This document shows, piece by piece, positions 1 through 5,248 of a DNA stretch of 10,045 nt. The DNA comes from Kiritimatiellia bacterium. GTDB taxonomy: Bacteria > Verrucomicrobiota > Kiritimatiellia > JAAZAB01. The number at the start of each line of letters is the position of its first letter. Position 1 is the stretch's first letter. Where the stretch lies: contig JAGYMT010000037.1 of assembly GCA_018400335.1 (NCBI GenBank), positions 1 through 10,045 of the forward strand, written 5' to 3'. Under the pieces are notes generated by a model. It had not been told where the DNA came from. It searched no databases and saw only the letters and a list, made by a program, of their open reading frames with translations. The position numbers and the translations under genes are program-made.

Positions 1-237
1 GCTCACCAAGAAGTTCTGACCATCCTCCCATGTGACACGGAAATCGCCTACTCTGAATTTCTTGCCTTCGTGCAGGTCAAACTGCTCTTCGTTTAAATCT
101 GGCACTGGCTCGAAGATGTAGAGTTGCTCAAGCACCTCGGCTCTATTCTCGTCGGGTATGATGTATTCTTCAACGGTGCCGCCATGTACCTTCAGTGGAC
201 GCGTCGGGAAAGGTAATTTTCCCTCGCCGGGTTGCAC
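1..237 (-). CDS. Partial hypothetical protein, N-terminal 79 codons, runs off the left edge
   Basis: An open frame on the minus strand runs from a GTG at 237 to the window edge without a stop, giving 79 residues. It is acidic and well balanced (for example VEEYIIPDENRAEVLEQLY and FRVGDFRVTWEDGQN), so it reads like real protein; I do not recognise the family. The frame is closed by TGA just before the GTG, so GTG is the first possible start in this frame. However, the good Shine-Dalgarno AAGGAGG (minus strand, near 257-263) sits 9 nt before an ATG in a different frame, which stops after about 25 codons. A third frame carries a 40-codon ORF from 314 to 192. A frameshift near 220-226 that broke an originally longer N-terminus is therefore possible. 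It lies 90 nt downstream of the toxin gene and could be co-transcribed with it. The coding call is moderate and the start is weak. Confidence 0.45.
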   Translation of the reverse strand, partial: MQPGEGKLPFPTRPLKVHGGTVEEYIIPDENRAEVLEQLYIFEPVPDLNEEQFDLHEGKKFRVGDFRVTWEDGQNFLVS

Positions 238-326
238 TCGTCACCATAGTAGTCGTCCTCCTTCTTCCGTGCAGAACGTTGCCATTGAGTGGCACTCGGT
301 AGCGCACTCTCCATGCGTTTGTTCGA

Positions 327-581
327 TCAGTGTTTATAAACATCCCGGCGGTGGCCGATTCGCAAAATCACGACCTCTTGTTCGAGAATTGCAAAGATGA
401 CCCGGTAGTCGCCCATGCGGAGTTTCCGGAGACCGGCAAACTCCCCTTTAAGAAGAGAATAATTGTCGGCTCGCGCAATCAGTTCTTTCTCAATCTTGTC
501 GAGAATACGTTTTGCCTTGGGTTTGCCAAGTCTGGACAAGTCTTTCTCGACGCTCTTTTTGTAGGTGATGCTATAGGCCAA
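327..581 (-). CDS. RelE/ParE-type toxin of a type II toxin-antitoxin system
   Basis: The 84-aa product has the size and pattern of RelE/ParE toxins. It starts with the AYSITYKKSVEKDLSRL helix, has the central LRKLRMGDYRVIFAI beta strands (R52, K53, R55, R60), and ends in the strand VVILRIGHRRDVYKH with R74, H77, R78, R79 and Y82. The basic C-terminal LRIGHRRxVY signature is typical of ribosome-dependent RelE-like mRNA interferases; ParE-type gyrase inhibitors share the fold, so the target is inferred. The start is TTG at 581 with GAGGAA 5 nt upstream; an in-frame TGA just upstream rules out an earlier start. The gene overlaps the 3' end of the antitoxin gene by 11 nt, the usual antitoxin-first arrangement, so translation is probably coupled. 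No missing residue or frameshift is visible, so the module appears intact. Confidence 0.88.
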   Translation of the reverse strand: MAYSITYKKSVEKDLSRLGKPKAKRILDKIEKELIARADNYSLLKGEFAGLRKLRMGDYRVIFAILEQEVVILRIGHRRDVYKH

Positions 582-789
582 GGGACTTCCTCATTTCGCG
601 GCTCGAAACGACAGGGTCTTTCTGGTCACGGAGGCGATCTAGTGCAATCTGGACATCGGCAAAATCATCAATGTAGGATTCCAGCGCCTTCTGAACATGA
701 AAAGACCGGGGGCGTTCAGTTTCCTCGGCAATGTGGTTAAGTTCTTTGGCAATTATCTCGGGCAATCGAATGGACACGGCAATACTCAT
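571..789 (-). CDS. Ribbon-helix-helix antitoxin partner of the RelE-like toxin
   Basis: The product is 72 aa when started at ATG 789, chosen because AGGAAGG lies 8 nt upstream; an in-frame ATG at 813 gives eight extra residues without support. Residues 2-45 look like a ribbon-helix-helix DNA-binding domain: a short beta strand (SIAVSIRLP) followed by two helices (EIIAKELNHIAEETE and SFHVQKALESYIDDF). The remaining C-terminal part would wrap the toxin, as in RelB/CopG-type antitoxins. It is the first gene of the pair and overlaps the toxin start. RHH antitoxins normally repress their own operon; a 17-bp imperfect palindrome at 805-821, between the promoter candidate and the RBS, is the natural operator candidate. 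Confidence 0.85.
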   Translation of the reverse strand: MSIAVSIRLPEIIAKELNHIAEETERPRSFHVQKALESYIDDFADVQIALDRLRDQKDPVVSSREMRKSLGL

Positions 790-804
790 ATTTCCACCCT
801 TCCT

Positions 805-821
805 GTATATCACTGTAATAC
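805..821. promoter_or_regulatory. Candidate antitoxin operator (imperfect palindrome)
   Basis: GTATATCACTGTAATAC is a 17-bp imperfect palindrome: 6 of 8 base pairs match around the central base, with outer GTAT/ATAC arms. It lies between the promoter candidate and the antitoxin ribosome binding site, where repressor binding would cover the transcription start. Its first nine bases, plus the CT before them, recur exactly in the sialidase operator at 3503-3513. Confidence 0.4.
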
Positions 822-850
822 AAAGTATGCGATATGTTTAATAGTGTCAA
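822..850 (-). promoter_or_regulatory. Candidate sigma-70-type promoter of the toxin-antitoxin operon
   Basis: The minus strand carries a perfect -35 TTGACA at 850-845. Seventeen bases further is TACTTT (827-822), and CATACT (829-824) lies at 15-base spacing; either could serve as a weak -10. The start codon at 789 would then follow a leader of about 25 nt. The -35 match is strong and the -10 is poor. Confidence 0.4.
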
Positions 851-889
851 CATGATTTTATATCTTTTGGGTGTTGGGGCTCCTCGTTG

Positions 890-1180
890 CTATCTCGTTG
901 CCTGTTCGTCCGCCAACCACCACTCGGGACTTGGCGGCTTGATCACGCCACGCTCCGGTCGAGCAGAGCCTTGGCCTTCGCGTTCTCGTCAGCCGGCGTC
1001 GGTCTCCGTCCGTTCCCTTTCCGTTGCCTTCAGCGATGTTCAGGGGATGGCCTGGGATGCCCGAAGGAGTTGGTCCTTGGCGTTTAGGTGTCCGGTAAGA
1101 GCCTCGCAGAACCGATACGCCCAAGTCATGTACTCAATGGCCGCGCGATACACGTCCAGTTTCTCATGGCCAAAAGCCAT
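890..1180 (-). pseudogene. Four-helix-bundle protein (23S rRNA intervening-sequence type), frameshifted
   Basis: An ATG at 1180 with AAAGGAG 7 nt upstream opens MAFGHEKLDVYRAAIEYM, the usual start of the short four-helix-bundle/23S rRNA-intervening-sequence proteins. The frame hits TGA at 1040-1042 after ASQAIP, exactly where the family motif SIPLNIAEG should follow. Shifting one base restores LNIAEGNGKGTDGDR. The sequence then loses the expected ARGSALE-type helix. It resumes as ADENAKAKALLDRSVA in another frame, and a last open stretch ends at TAG 890-892. At least two frameshifts, and probably an internal deletion, are therefore present. Intact members are about 110-130 aa and are encoded either inside 23S rRNA genes or free in chromosomes; their role is unknown. 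The identification rests on the N-terminal pattern and the NIAEG motif and is fairly firm; the 3' limit is approximate. Confidence 0.72.
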
Positions 1181-1193
1181 CACGGTCTCCTTT

Positions 1194-1223
1194 CGACCCC
1201 GATACCGACCCCGACCCCGATCA
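1194..1223. repeat. Short hexamer tandem repeat upstream of the four-helix-bundle pseudogene
   Basis: Five consecutive 6-bp units of form CGAyMC (CGACCC, CGATAC, CGACCC, CGACCC, CGATCA) lie just upstream of the pseudogene start on its coding strand. Low-complexity GAT/GGTC-type hexamer tracts next to four-helix-bundle genes are something I remember from related genomes, but I cannot verify that here. Confidence 0.6.
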
Positions 1224-1262
1224 TCTCTGCTCTTCTTCGTCTTTCTCTGTCCGCCGTCTGCC

Positions 1263-1293
1263 CTGAGGCGCGAGCTTCAGCGAGTCGCCTCAG
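1263..1293. repeat. Inverted repeat overlapping the stop codon of the GH43-like gene
   Basis: CTGAGGCG (1263-1270) and CGCCTCAG (1286-1293) are perfect 8-bp arms around a 15-base loop. The stop codon of the upstream minus-strand gene (1277-1279) lies in the loop. No T-run follows on the minus strand, so this is not a convincing intrinsic terminator, though it may help end or protect the mRNA 3' end. Confidence 0.4.
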
Positions 1294-2194
1294 TGGGCTT
1301 GTTGGCCGTCCCGGATTGTGCCCATTGAAGCTCCGCCAGCCACAAACCATACGGAGCCCCGATATCGGACCAGTGCCTATCCTCAATGCCGCAGTGCGTG
1401 ATGTATGTTCGTCCTCGCCAGTCATAAATCTCCGCAGCATGCGCAAAGAGGGTGCACAGCGGCGACGTCCAATCGAACCGGCGGGGGTCTCTGCTGTGGA
1501 AAACCAGAGTCTCATCGTACTGCCGATGACTGTGGTTCACAAACAGGTAGTAGTCGTCACCCCGCCTGTACACAAACGGCGACTCCAATGCGCCCCAGCC
1601 GATCTCCACATCGGATAGAAGAGCTGGCACCGACGGTTTCCACCGTGCCAAATCGCGGCTTTCCGCCAAGACAACGGCGCTCTTGCCTGAGTGGCTGGCG
1701 GCACCATAGAGCAGGTATGTGCCATCATCCGATTGCAGGACACAGGGGTCGCGGGTGCCCGGTCCCAGATCCAGGACCTCCGCAGGGATCTTGTGCCACA
1801 CGTTCAGATCGTCACTGTGGCCAAAGTGGAAGCCCTTGTTGTATCCATAGATCATCCGGTATTCCGCCCCGTACGGCACGACAAAGCAGGCCCCGATATT
1901 CTCGGTCGTTCCCGACGGCAGCGAAAAGGCATCCTCCATCGCGGTCCACGGCCCCCAGGGATGTTCCGCGACCGCGTGGCCGATGTGTCGATGGCTGCCC
2001 GGACCGTACAGATTCCCGTCTTCCGGATAAGGGTTGGTGATGCCGAACCAGTGAATGCGACCGGACGAATCGACGAGCATGCAGTGGTCGTTGATGTACC
2101 ATTGAGGCGCCGCCGTGCCCAATCCCGGTTGCGGCATGCCTGGTGGTGCAAGTACGTGTCTGAAAGCCCCATCTATCCATGGTATTTCGGTCAT
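1277..2194 (-). CDS. GH43/GH32-like five-bladed beta-propeller glycosidase family protein
   Basis: The 305-aa product has the repeating aromatic/glycine pattern of five-bladed propeller glycosidases (GH43, GH32/68, GH117, GH130 group). Three acidic positions line up with the usual catalytic carboxylates: D36 in YINDHCML, D149 in TRDPCVL (the classic RDP motif with aromatic YLLYG after it), and E204 in GALESPFVYRRGDDYYLF. It probably hydrolyses or phosphorolyses a terminal sugar of an oligosaccharide; the substrate cannot be told from sequence. I placed the start at 2194 (MTEIP), or the adjacent ATG at 2197, because AAAGGA lies just upstream. The much longer open frame back to 2458 would overlap the preceding gene and adds low-complexity, non-propeller sequence. 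No signal peptide is visible, so it is likely cytoplasmic. It follows the sialidase-like gene by about 112 nt and probably shares its transcript. Confidence 0.78.
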   Translation of the reverse strand: MTEIPWIDGAFRHVLAPPGMPQPGLGTAAPQWYINDHCMLVDSSGRIHWFGITNPYPEDGNLYGPGSHRHIGHAVAEHPWGPWTAMEDAFSLPSGTTENIGACFVVPYGAEYRMIYGYNKGFHFGHSDDLNVWHKIPAEVLDLGPGTRDPCVLQSDDGTYLLYGAASHSGKSAVVLAESRDLARWKPSVPALLSDVEIGWGALESPFVYRRGDDYYLFVNHSHRQYDETLVFHSRDPRRFDWTSPLCTLFAHAAEIYDWRGRTYITHCGIEDRHWSDIGAPYGLWLAELQWAQSGTANKPTEATR

Positions 2195-2221
2195 CATGTG
2201 TTCCTTTCTCTGCCAACGCCG

Positions 2222-2257
2222 CAGGTCAGGCGCGCTGTCAAGCGTCGCCTGCACCTG
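2222..2257. repeat. Intercistronic inverted repeat between the sialidase-like and GH43-like genes
   Basis: CAGGTCAGGCG (2222-2232) pairs with CGCCTGCACCTG (2246-2257), giving 11 base pairs with one bulged base and a 13-base loop. No U-tract follows on the minus strand. It could be an mRNA-stabilising or partial-attenuation stem between the two cistrons (2198-2309), in which I see no other feature. Confidence 0.4.
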
Positions 2258-2309
2258 CTGGTTCGGATATCTGTCTCGTTTCGTGTCCTTCAATGAAAGG
2301 CATAGCCAC

Positions 2310-3464
2310 CTATTCATCTGCCCGTGATTGCACCTCGTCCAGTCGGAATCGAACACTGACGATGGACTGCAGTTCGTCGGGGCGGTACTGAATGTAGGTG
2401 GTAGCGACGAAGGTTCCCTCGGGCAGCAGTTCGAGTCCGGGGTAGGTGTGATCGGCACCGCGATAGCTGCGCAGCAAGCGGATCAGGCTCTCGCCCTCGC
2501 GGCCGGTGACAATATCCTCGTAGCGTCCCACCCAGGCCGTGAAGTAGTCGTCAGCGAAAGCGGAAAGGGTCTTACTTTCCCCCGGGGGTACCGGTCGAAA
2601 AACGATGACCAGGCGGCCGTCGGGGGCATAGCGGGGCAAATGCCGGTCGCCGGTGAGGGCGAGCGGCAGCTCGCGCGGCGGGGACCACGTTTCGCCTTCG
2701 TCGTCACTGGTCGCCATCAGCGAGTTCATCTTCCGGTTCTGCTCGCGAATGAGTAGCAGCAATTGTTTTCCGTCCGGCGAACGGACGCAGGCTGGCTCGC
2801 AACTACCAGCTTTGTCCACCACCGGCTTCGATTCACCCCAGGTCAGGCCGCCGTCGTAGCTGGCACTCTGCCAGATGACGCCGACGCTGGGTTTGCCGTC
2901 GCGGGCGCGCTCATACCACATCAGGTGCTTGCGCCGTCCGTCGGGGGCGGTGGCTTCGAGAATGGTGATCGGCGCCGTCCAGCCGGTAATCGGCCCGTCT
3001 TCAGGTTGCGCCAGACGGATCGGGCACAGCTCGGACCAGGTGGCACCCTCGTCTTCGGAGACGCCTATGAGAAATGTCGTGCGCTCCTCATCGCGGCAGA
3101 ACACGAACAGCCGGCCCGTGCCCTGTCCATCAACCAGCCGGTGAATCGTGGGGGTGCCGCGCCCGATCTCGCGCCAGTTGGCGGGCAGATCGAGATAGTC
3201 GCTCCAGCTCTTGCCGCCATCGTCACTGCGCTTCATGTAGCCCCCCGGCGCGCCGTGCCGACGGGTGCCGTCGCGCCGTGCCTGCCAGACGCAGAAGATG
3301 GTCTTTCCGTCCGACAGCAGGACCGTACTCGGATGCCCGTTCCATTCGGTCTCGCTACCGCGCGCCACGAAAACATGCCGCTTGGTCTGCCCCGAGATAT
3401 CTATGACGGGCAGGTTGATGTGCCTGATGATTGCTTTGTTGCCTTGCGCTTCGCCGGTCTTCAT
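2310..3464 (-). CDS. Sialidase-like (BNR/Asp-box) six-bladed beta-propeller protein
   Basis: The 384-aa product contains four clear Asp boxes (S-x-D-x-G-x-T/S-W): residues 80-87 (SDDGGKSW), 136-143 (SEDEGATW), 202-209 (SYDGGLTW) and 253-260 (SDDEGETW). These mark a sialidase-type propeller (GH33-like superfamily). Candidate triad arginines include R35 and R240 (LLIREQNRK), and a C-terminal TTYIQY could supply the tyrosine nucleophile. Whether it cleaves sialic acid is uncertain, since many Asp-box proteins in this bacterial group have other or unknown substrates. The start at 3464 has GAGGAG about 8 nt upstream. No signal peptide is visible, so a cytoplasmic role on imported glycans is likely. 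It is the first gene after the perfect inverted repeat at 3505-3532 and probably heads a two-gene transcript with the GH43-like gene. Confidence 0.82.
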   Translation of the reverse strand: MKTGEAQGNKAIIRHINLPVIDISGQTKRHVFVARGSETEWNGHPSTVLLSDGKTIFCVWQARRDGTRRHGAPGGYMKRSDDGGKSWSDYLDLPANWREIGRGTPTIHRLVDGQGTGRLFVFCRDEERTTFLIGVSEDEGATWSELCPIRLAQPEDGPITGWTAPITILEATAPDGRRKHLMWYERARDGKPSVGVIWQSASYDGGLTWGESKPVVDKAGSCEPACVRSPDGKQLLLLIREQNRKMNSLMATSDDEGETWSPPRELPLALTGDRHLPRYAPDGRLVIVFRPVPPGESKTLSAFADDYFTAWVGRYEDIVTGREGESLIRLLRSYRGADHTYPGLELLPEGTFVATTYIQYRPDELQSIVSVRFRLDEVQSRADE

Positions 3465-3491
3465 TGTCTCTCTCCTCTATTCGAACAAGTG

Positions 3492-3497
3492 ATTGTA
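3492..3497 (-). promoter_or_regulatory. Candidate -10 element of the sialidase-like gene
   Basis: TACAAT on the minus strand matches the -10 consensus at 5 of 6 positions. Sixteen bases upstream the best -35 is only TTTGGG, which lies inside the inverted repeat, so a regulator bound there would overlap the -35. The short leader of about 22-25 nt would contain the GAGGAG ribosome binding site. Confidence 0.3.
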
Positions 3498-3504
3498 CGT
3501 GTCT

Positions 3505-3532
3505 GTATATCACCCCAAATGGGGTGATATAC
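3505..3532. promoter_or_regulatory. Perfect inverted repeat, candidate operator O1 for the sialidase-like operon
   Basis: GTATATCACCCC (3505-3516) and GGGGTGATATAC (3521-3532) are perfect 12-bp arms around AAAT. The element lies 40 bp upstream of the sialidase start. No T-run follows either arm, and symmetry extends to the ends of the A/T-rich half-sites, which fits a dimeric transcription factor site better than a terminator. A degenerate copy lies 83 bp further upstream. No regulator gene is present in the window. Confidence 0.62.
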
Positions 3533-3596
3533 TATTCTGGAGCAAGCTGCCATCCATAAGAATGCCTGACAAGTGAAATTATTTCGTTCTTTGCGG

Positions 3597-3615
3597 CCCG
3601 AATGGGATGATATAC
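3597..3615. promoter_or_regulatory. Degenerate second operator copy, candidate O2
   Basis: On the minus strand GTATATCATCCCATTCGGG repeats the O1 half-site and centre: 14 of 16 bases match in the GTATATCA-CCC-ATT part, while the far arm has decayed to CCGC. Its centre is 83 bp from that of O1, close to eight helical turns, a spacing that would place both sites on the same DNA face. Confidence 0.45.
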
Positions 3616-3659
3616 AAACGCGAGAGGTGTGTCATGTTTCGGGTTCCGGACGAGACGGT

Positions 3660-4796
3660 TCACGCCTTTTCCGTAAGCTCCACCATCTTCCTGTAGTTTG
3701 CAAGCGTGCGATCCGAAAGCTCTCGCCCTATCGGGCAGGCGGAGGGCATCAGCACGAAACCCCTGCCCTTCCCCGCCGTCCCCTGCTCTATAGCGGCGCG
3801 CACCTTCTTCTCAAACTCGCTGGTCGGCAGGTTTTCGATGTCCGTTATTTCGATGTTGCCGAACAGGACGAATTGCGCCCCGTACTTTTCTCGGACATAG
3901 GAGAGCTCCGCGTCGCCCTGCGGCGGCGGCTCGATCGGGTCCAGCCCTGAGGCGCCCAGCGACGCGATATGGTCGAGAATATCCTTCAGGCGTCCGTGGG
4001 AATGAATGCGGGCATAGCCGCCGTTCTTCTGAATGGCTTCGACCATCGGCCGGTCGTATTCGACCACGTAATCATGGAACAGGCTCGGCGGCAGGTAAGG
4101 CGGAGAAGCGTATTCCGGTCCGTATATGCGCCACAGCCTGCCCGGCATCGCGGCGGCAACAGCCTCGATCCGCGGCAGCAGCGCGCGCGCCGCGCGTTCG
4201 AGCATCCGGTGAAACAAGTCCTGCTCGGTGAGCGCGATAATGGTGAAAAGCTCCATGTGGAACAGCGGCGCAACACAGCAGAGCGGATCGCCCGTATCCA
4301 GCATCACGATGCCGGAATCGCCCAGCCGTCTTTCGAGATCGAGAATGCCGCTCGTATCCGGCACGCCGCCGGACTGCGGCTCCGGAAGTGAGAGCCATGC
4401 CTTCGCGTCGTCAACATCCTTGAGCAGGTGCTCCAGCTGCCAAACGGTGTCAACATCCGGATCGCGCCGCGAGTGGCTCGTCAGCATCCGGCCGCCGGCG
4501 TTCACTTTCGTCATCGTGTGGCGGCTCCCGTTCTCATCGTATTCCGTGACCGTCTTCGTCAGCCCGGCGGCCGGGTCGGGCGGAACATCCTTGAAGGAGG
4601 GAAAACTCATCACAATGCGGTCCGTTCGATCGCGGGTGAACTCGATCAGCGGCTTCCAGGAGGGGTGCAAGAAGATATTAAAAGGGTTATCCTTGTTTTC
4701 CGTGTTTTCGAAGCCGTTCAGCTCGTAGAAGCTCACCGGCGGGCGGTCCACCGGCAGACCGTTGAGCGTGGCCATCAGTCGTTCGCGCCTGGTCAT
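3660..4796 (-). CDS. URO-D/MtaA-superfamily protein (uroporphyrinogen decarboxylase-like, possible methyltransferase)
   Basis: The 378-aa product opens with MTRRERLMATLNGLPVDRPPVSFYE, the standard start of the divergent URO-D-like proteins that are expanded in PVC bacteria. The (beta/alpha)8-barrel signatures GPEYASPPYLPPSLFHDYV (residues 226-244), HSHG (265-268) and LFGNIE (311-316) are visible. In MtaA/MtbA/CmuA corrinoid methyltransferases zinc is held by H-x-C...C; here the first site reads H265-S-H267 and a cysteine occurs later at C354 (PSACPIG). This suggests a metal-using methyltransferase-like enzyme rather than a haem-pathway decarboxylase, but that is inference. ATG 4796 has AAAGGGA 7 nt upstream. 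The gene lies upstream of the sialidase-like gene on the same strand, but a 195-nt gap with operator sites separates them, so it may be a separate transcript. Confidence 0.8.
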   Translation of the reverse strand: MTRRERLMATLNGLPVDRPPVSFYELNGFENTENKDNPFNIFLHPSWKPLIEFTRDRTDRIVMSFPSFKDVPPDPAAGLTKTVTEYDENGSRHTMTKVNAGGRMLTSHSRRDPDVDTVWQLEHLLKDVDDAKAWLSLPEPQSGGVPDTSGILDLERRLGDSGIVMLDTGDPLCCVAPLFHMELFTIIALTEQDLFHRMLERAARALLPRIEAVAAAMPGRLWRIYGPEYASPPYLPPSLFHDYVVEYDRPMVEAIQKNGGYARIHSHGRLKDILDHIASLGASGLDPIEPPPQGDAELSYVREKYGAQFVLFGNIEITDIENLPTSEFEKKVRAAIEQGTAGKGRGFVLMPSACPIGRELSDRTLANYRKMVELTEKA

Positions 4797-4907
4797 ACAT
4801 TGTCCCTTTCAGCTAAAAAAACCTTCGCCAGCCTGATTGATTCATGAAAAACAGCAAAAAACTGTTAGTTCAAAAACGAATTTAAAATGTATTTGGCTAG
4901 CTCCTTA

Positions 4908-4936
4908 ATTTTCGATTGTTCGACTAAATGAGTCAA
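4908..4936 (-). promoter_or_regulatory. Candidate promoter of the URO-D-like gene
   Basis: Minus strand TTGACT (4936-4931, 5 of 6 to consensus) is followed after 17 bases by GAAAAT (4913-4908, 4 of 6). The implied leader to ATG 4796 is about 105 nt and includes a small stem, AACAG/CTGTT, at 4850-4866. Confidence 0.33.
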
Positions 4937-4953
4937 ACAATTGATTTCGACGT

Positions 4954-4969
4954 TGATAACATGTTATCA
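4954..4969. promoter_or_regulatory. Perfect 16-bp palindrome TGATAACATGTTATCA
   Basis: The two 8-bp halves are exactly complementary with no spacer. It lies 17 bp upstream of the URO-D promoter's -35 candidate, a position suited to an activator, and shares the core AACATGTT with a second palindrome at 5099-5110. This looks like a dimeric regulator site; the regulator is not in the window. Confidence 0.5.
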
Positions 4970-4975
4970 GTCAAT

Positions 4976-5055
4976 GTGTTCAGTGTTCAGGGGTTCAGCG
5001 TTCAGGAAATGCCCATGCGCTTTCCGGCCTGAACACTGAACGCTGAACACCTGAA
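4976..5055. repeat. GTTCAG-rich imperfect inverted repeat
   Basis: The left part (4976-5006) holds four spaced copies of GTTCAG. The right part (5028-5055) holds the complementary CTGAAC motif three times and a final CTGAA, separated from the left part by about 21 bases. The arms could form a long imperfect stem of about 28 bp. No coding frame crosses it. It resembles a dispersed intergenic repeat rather than a terminator, because no T-run follows on either strand. Confidence 0.6.
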
Positions 5056-5098
5056 ATCTTTCAACGAAGTTGGCTAGTCTCTTATCGAAAAAGTAACA

Positions 5099-5110
5099 AC
5101 AACATGTTGT
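5099..5110. promoter_or_regulatory. Perfect 12-bp palindrome ACAACATGTTGT
   Basis: A spacer-less palindrome with the same AACATGTT core as the 4954-4969 element. It lies 12 bp upstream of the -35 candidate of the small-basic-protein operon. The two palindromes flank the GTTCAG repeat, one facing each divergent gene. Confidence 0.4.
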
Positions 5111-5121
5111 AAGAACGACGA

Positions 5122-5149
5122 ATGACCATTTGTTAAGCAACGAGATAAA
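5122..5149 (+). promoter_or_regulatory. Candidate promoter of the small-basic-protein operon
   Basis: ATGACC (5122-5127, 4 of 6) and GATAAA (5144-5149, 4 of 6) are spaced 16 bp. Transcription would start near 5156, directly before the first of three leader hairpins. Both boxes are weak matches. Confidence 0.28.
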
Positions 5150-5159
5150 AAATCAGCTT

Positions 5160-5232
5160 TGCGCCGAAGGCGCATCATAAAATTTTCGCCCGGCGAAAAT
5201 TTTATTTAGTCAGGATAGCGCGTTAATCGCGC
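5160..5232 (+). promoter_or_regulatory. Three successive hairpins in the leader of the small basic protein
   Basis: Hairpin 1: TGCGCC/GGCGCA with a GAA loop (5160-5174). Hairpin 2: a 14-bp stem (5177-5190 with 5192-5205), nominally closed by one base so that the real loop must be larger, made of TAAAATTTT and CGCC segments. Hairpin 3: GCGCG/CGCGC with a TTAAT loop (5218-5232). The start codon follows at 5249. Such a packed leader could control translation or RNA stability; a terminator/attenuator role for hairpin 2, which is followed by TTTAG, is possible. Confidence 0.5.
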
Positions 5233-5248
5233 CTTACGGGGAAGAAAT

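Noticed and set aside
858..1124. 88-aa minus-strand ORF as an intact gene
   Set aside because: Its only recognisable part is PLNIAEGNGKG; it is the downstream half of the frameshifted four-helix-bundle gene, not an independent protein.
1263..1293. Intrinsic terminator at the 3' end of the GH43-like gene
   Set aside because: The stem is good but the loop is large, and no U-tract follows on the minus strand, so it is kept only as an inverted repeat.
2195..2458. Longer N-terminus of the GH43-like protein (ATG at 2458)
   Set aside because: It overlaps the end of the sialidase-like gene, is low-complexity and not propeller-like, and a good Shine-Dalgarno sits before 2194-2197.
4976..5055. CRISPR array
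   Set aside because: The GTTCAG units are 6-8 bp with no spacers of constant length, and they form an inverted repeat; no cas gene is present.
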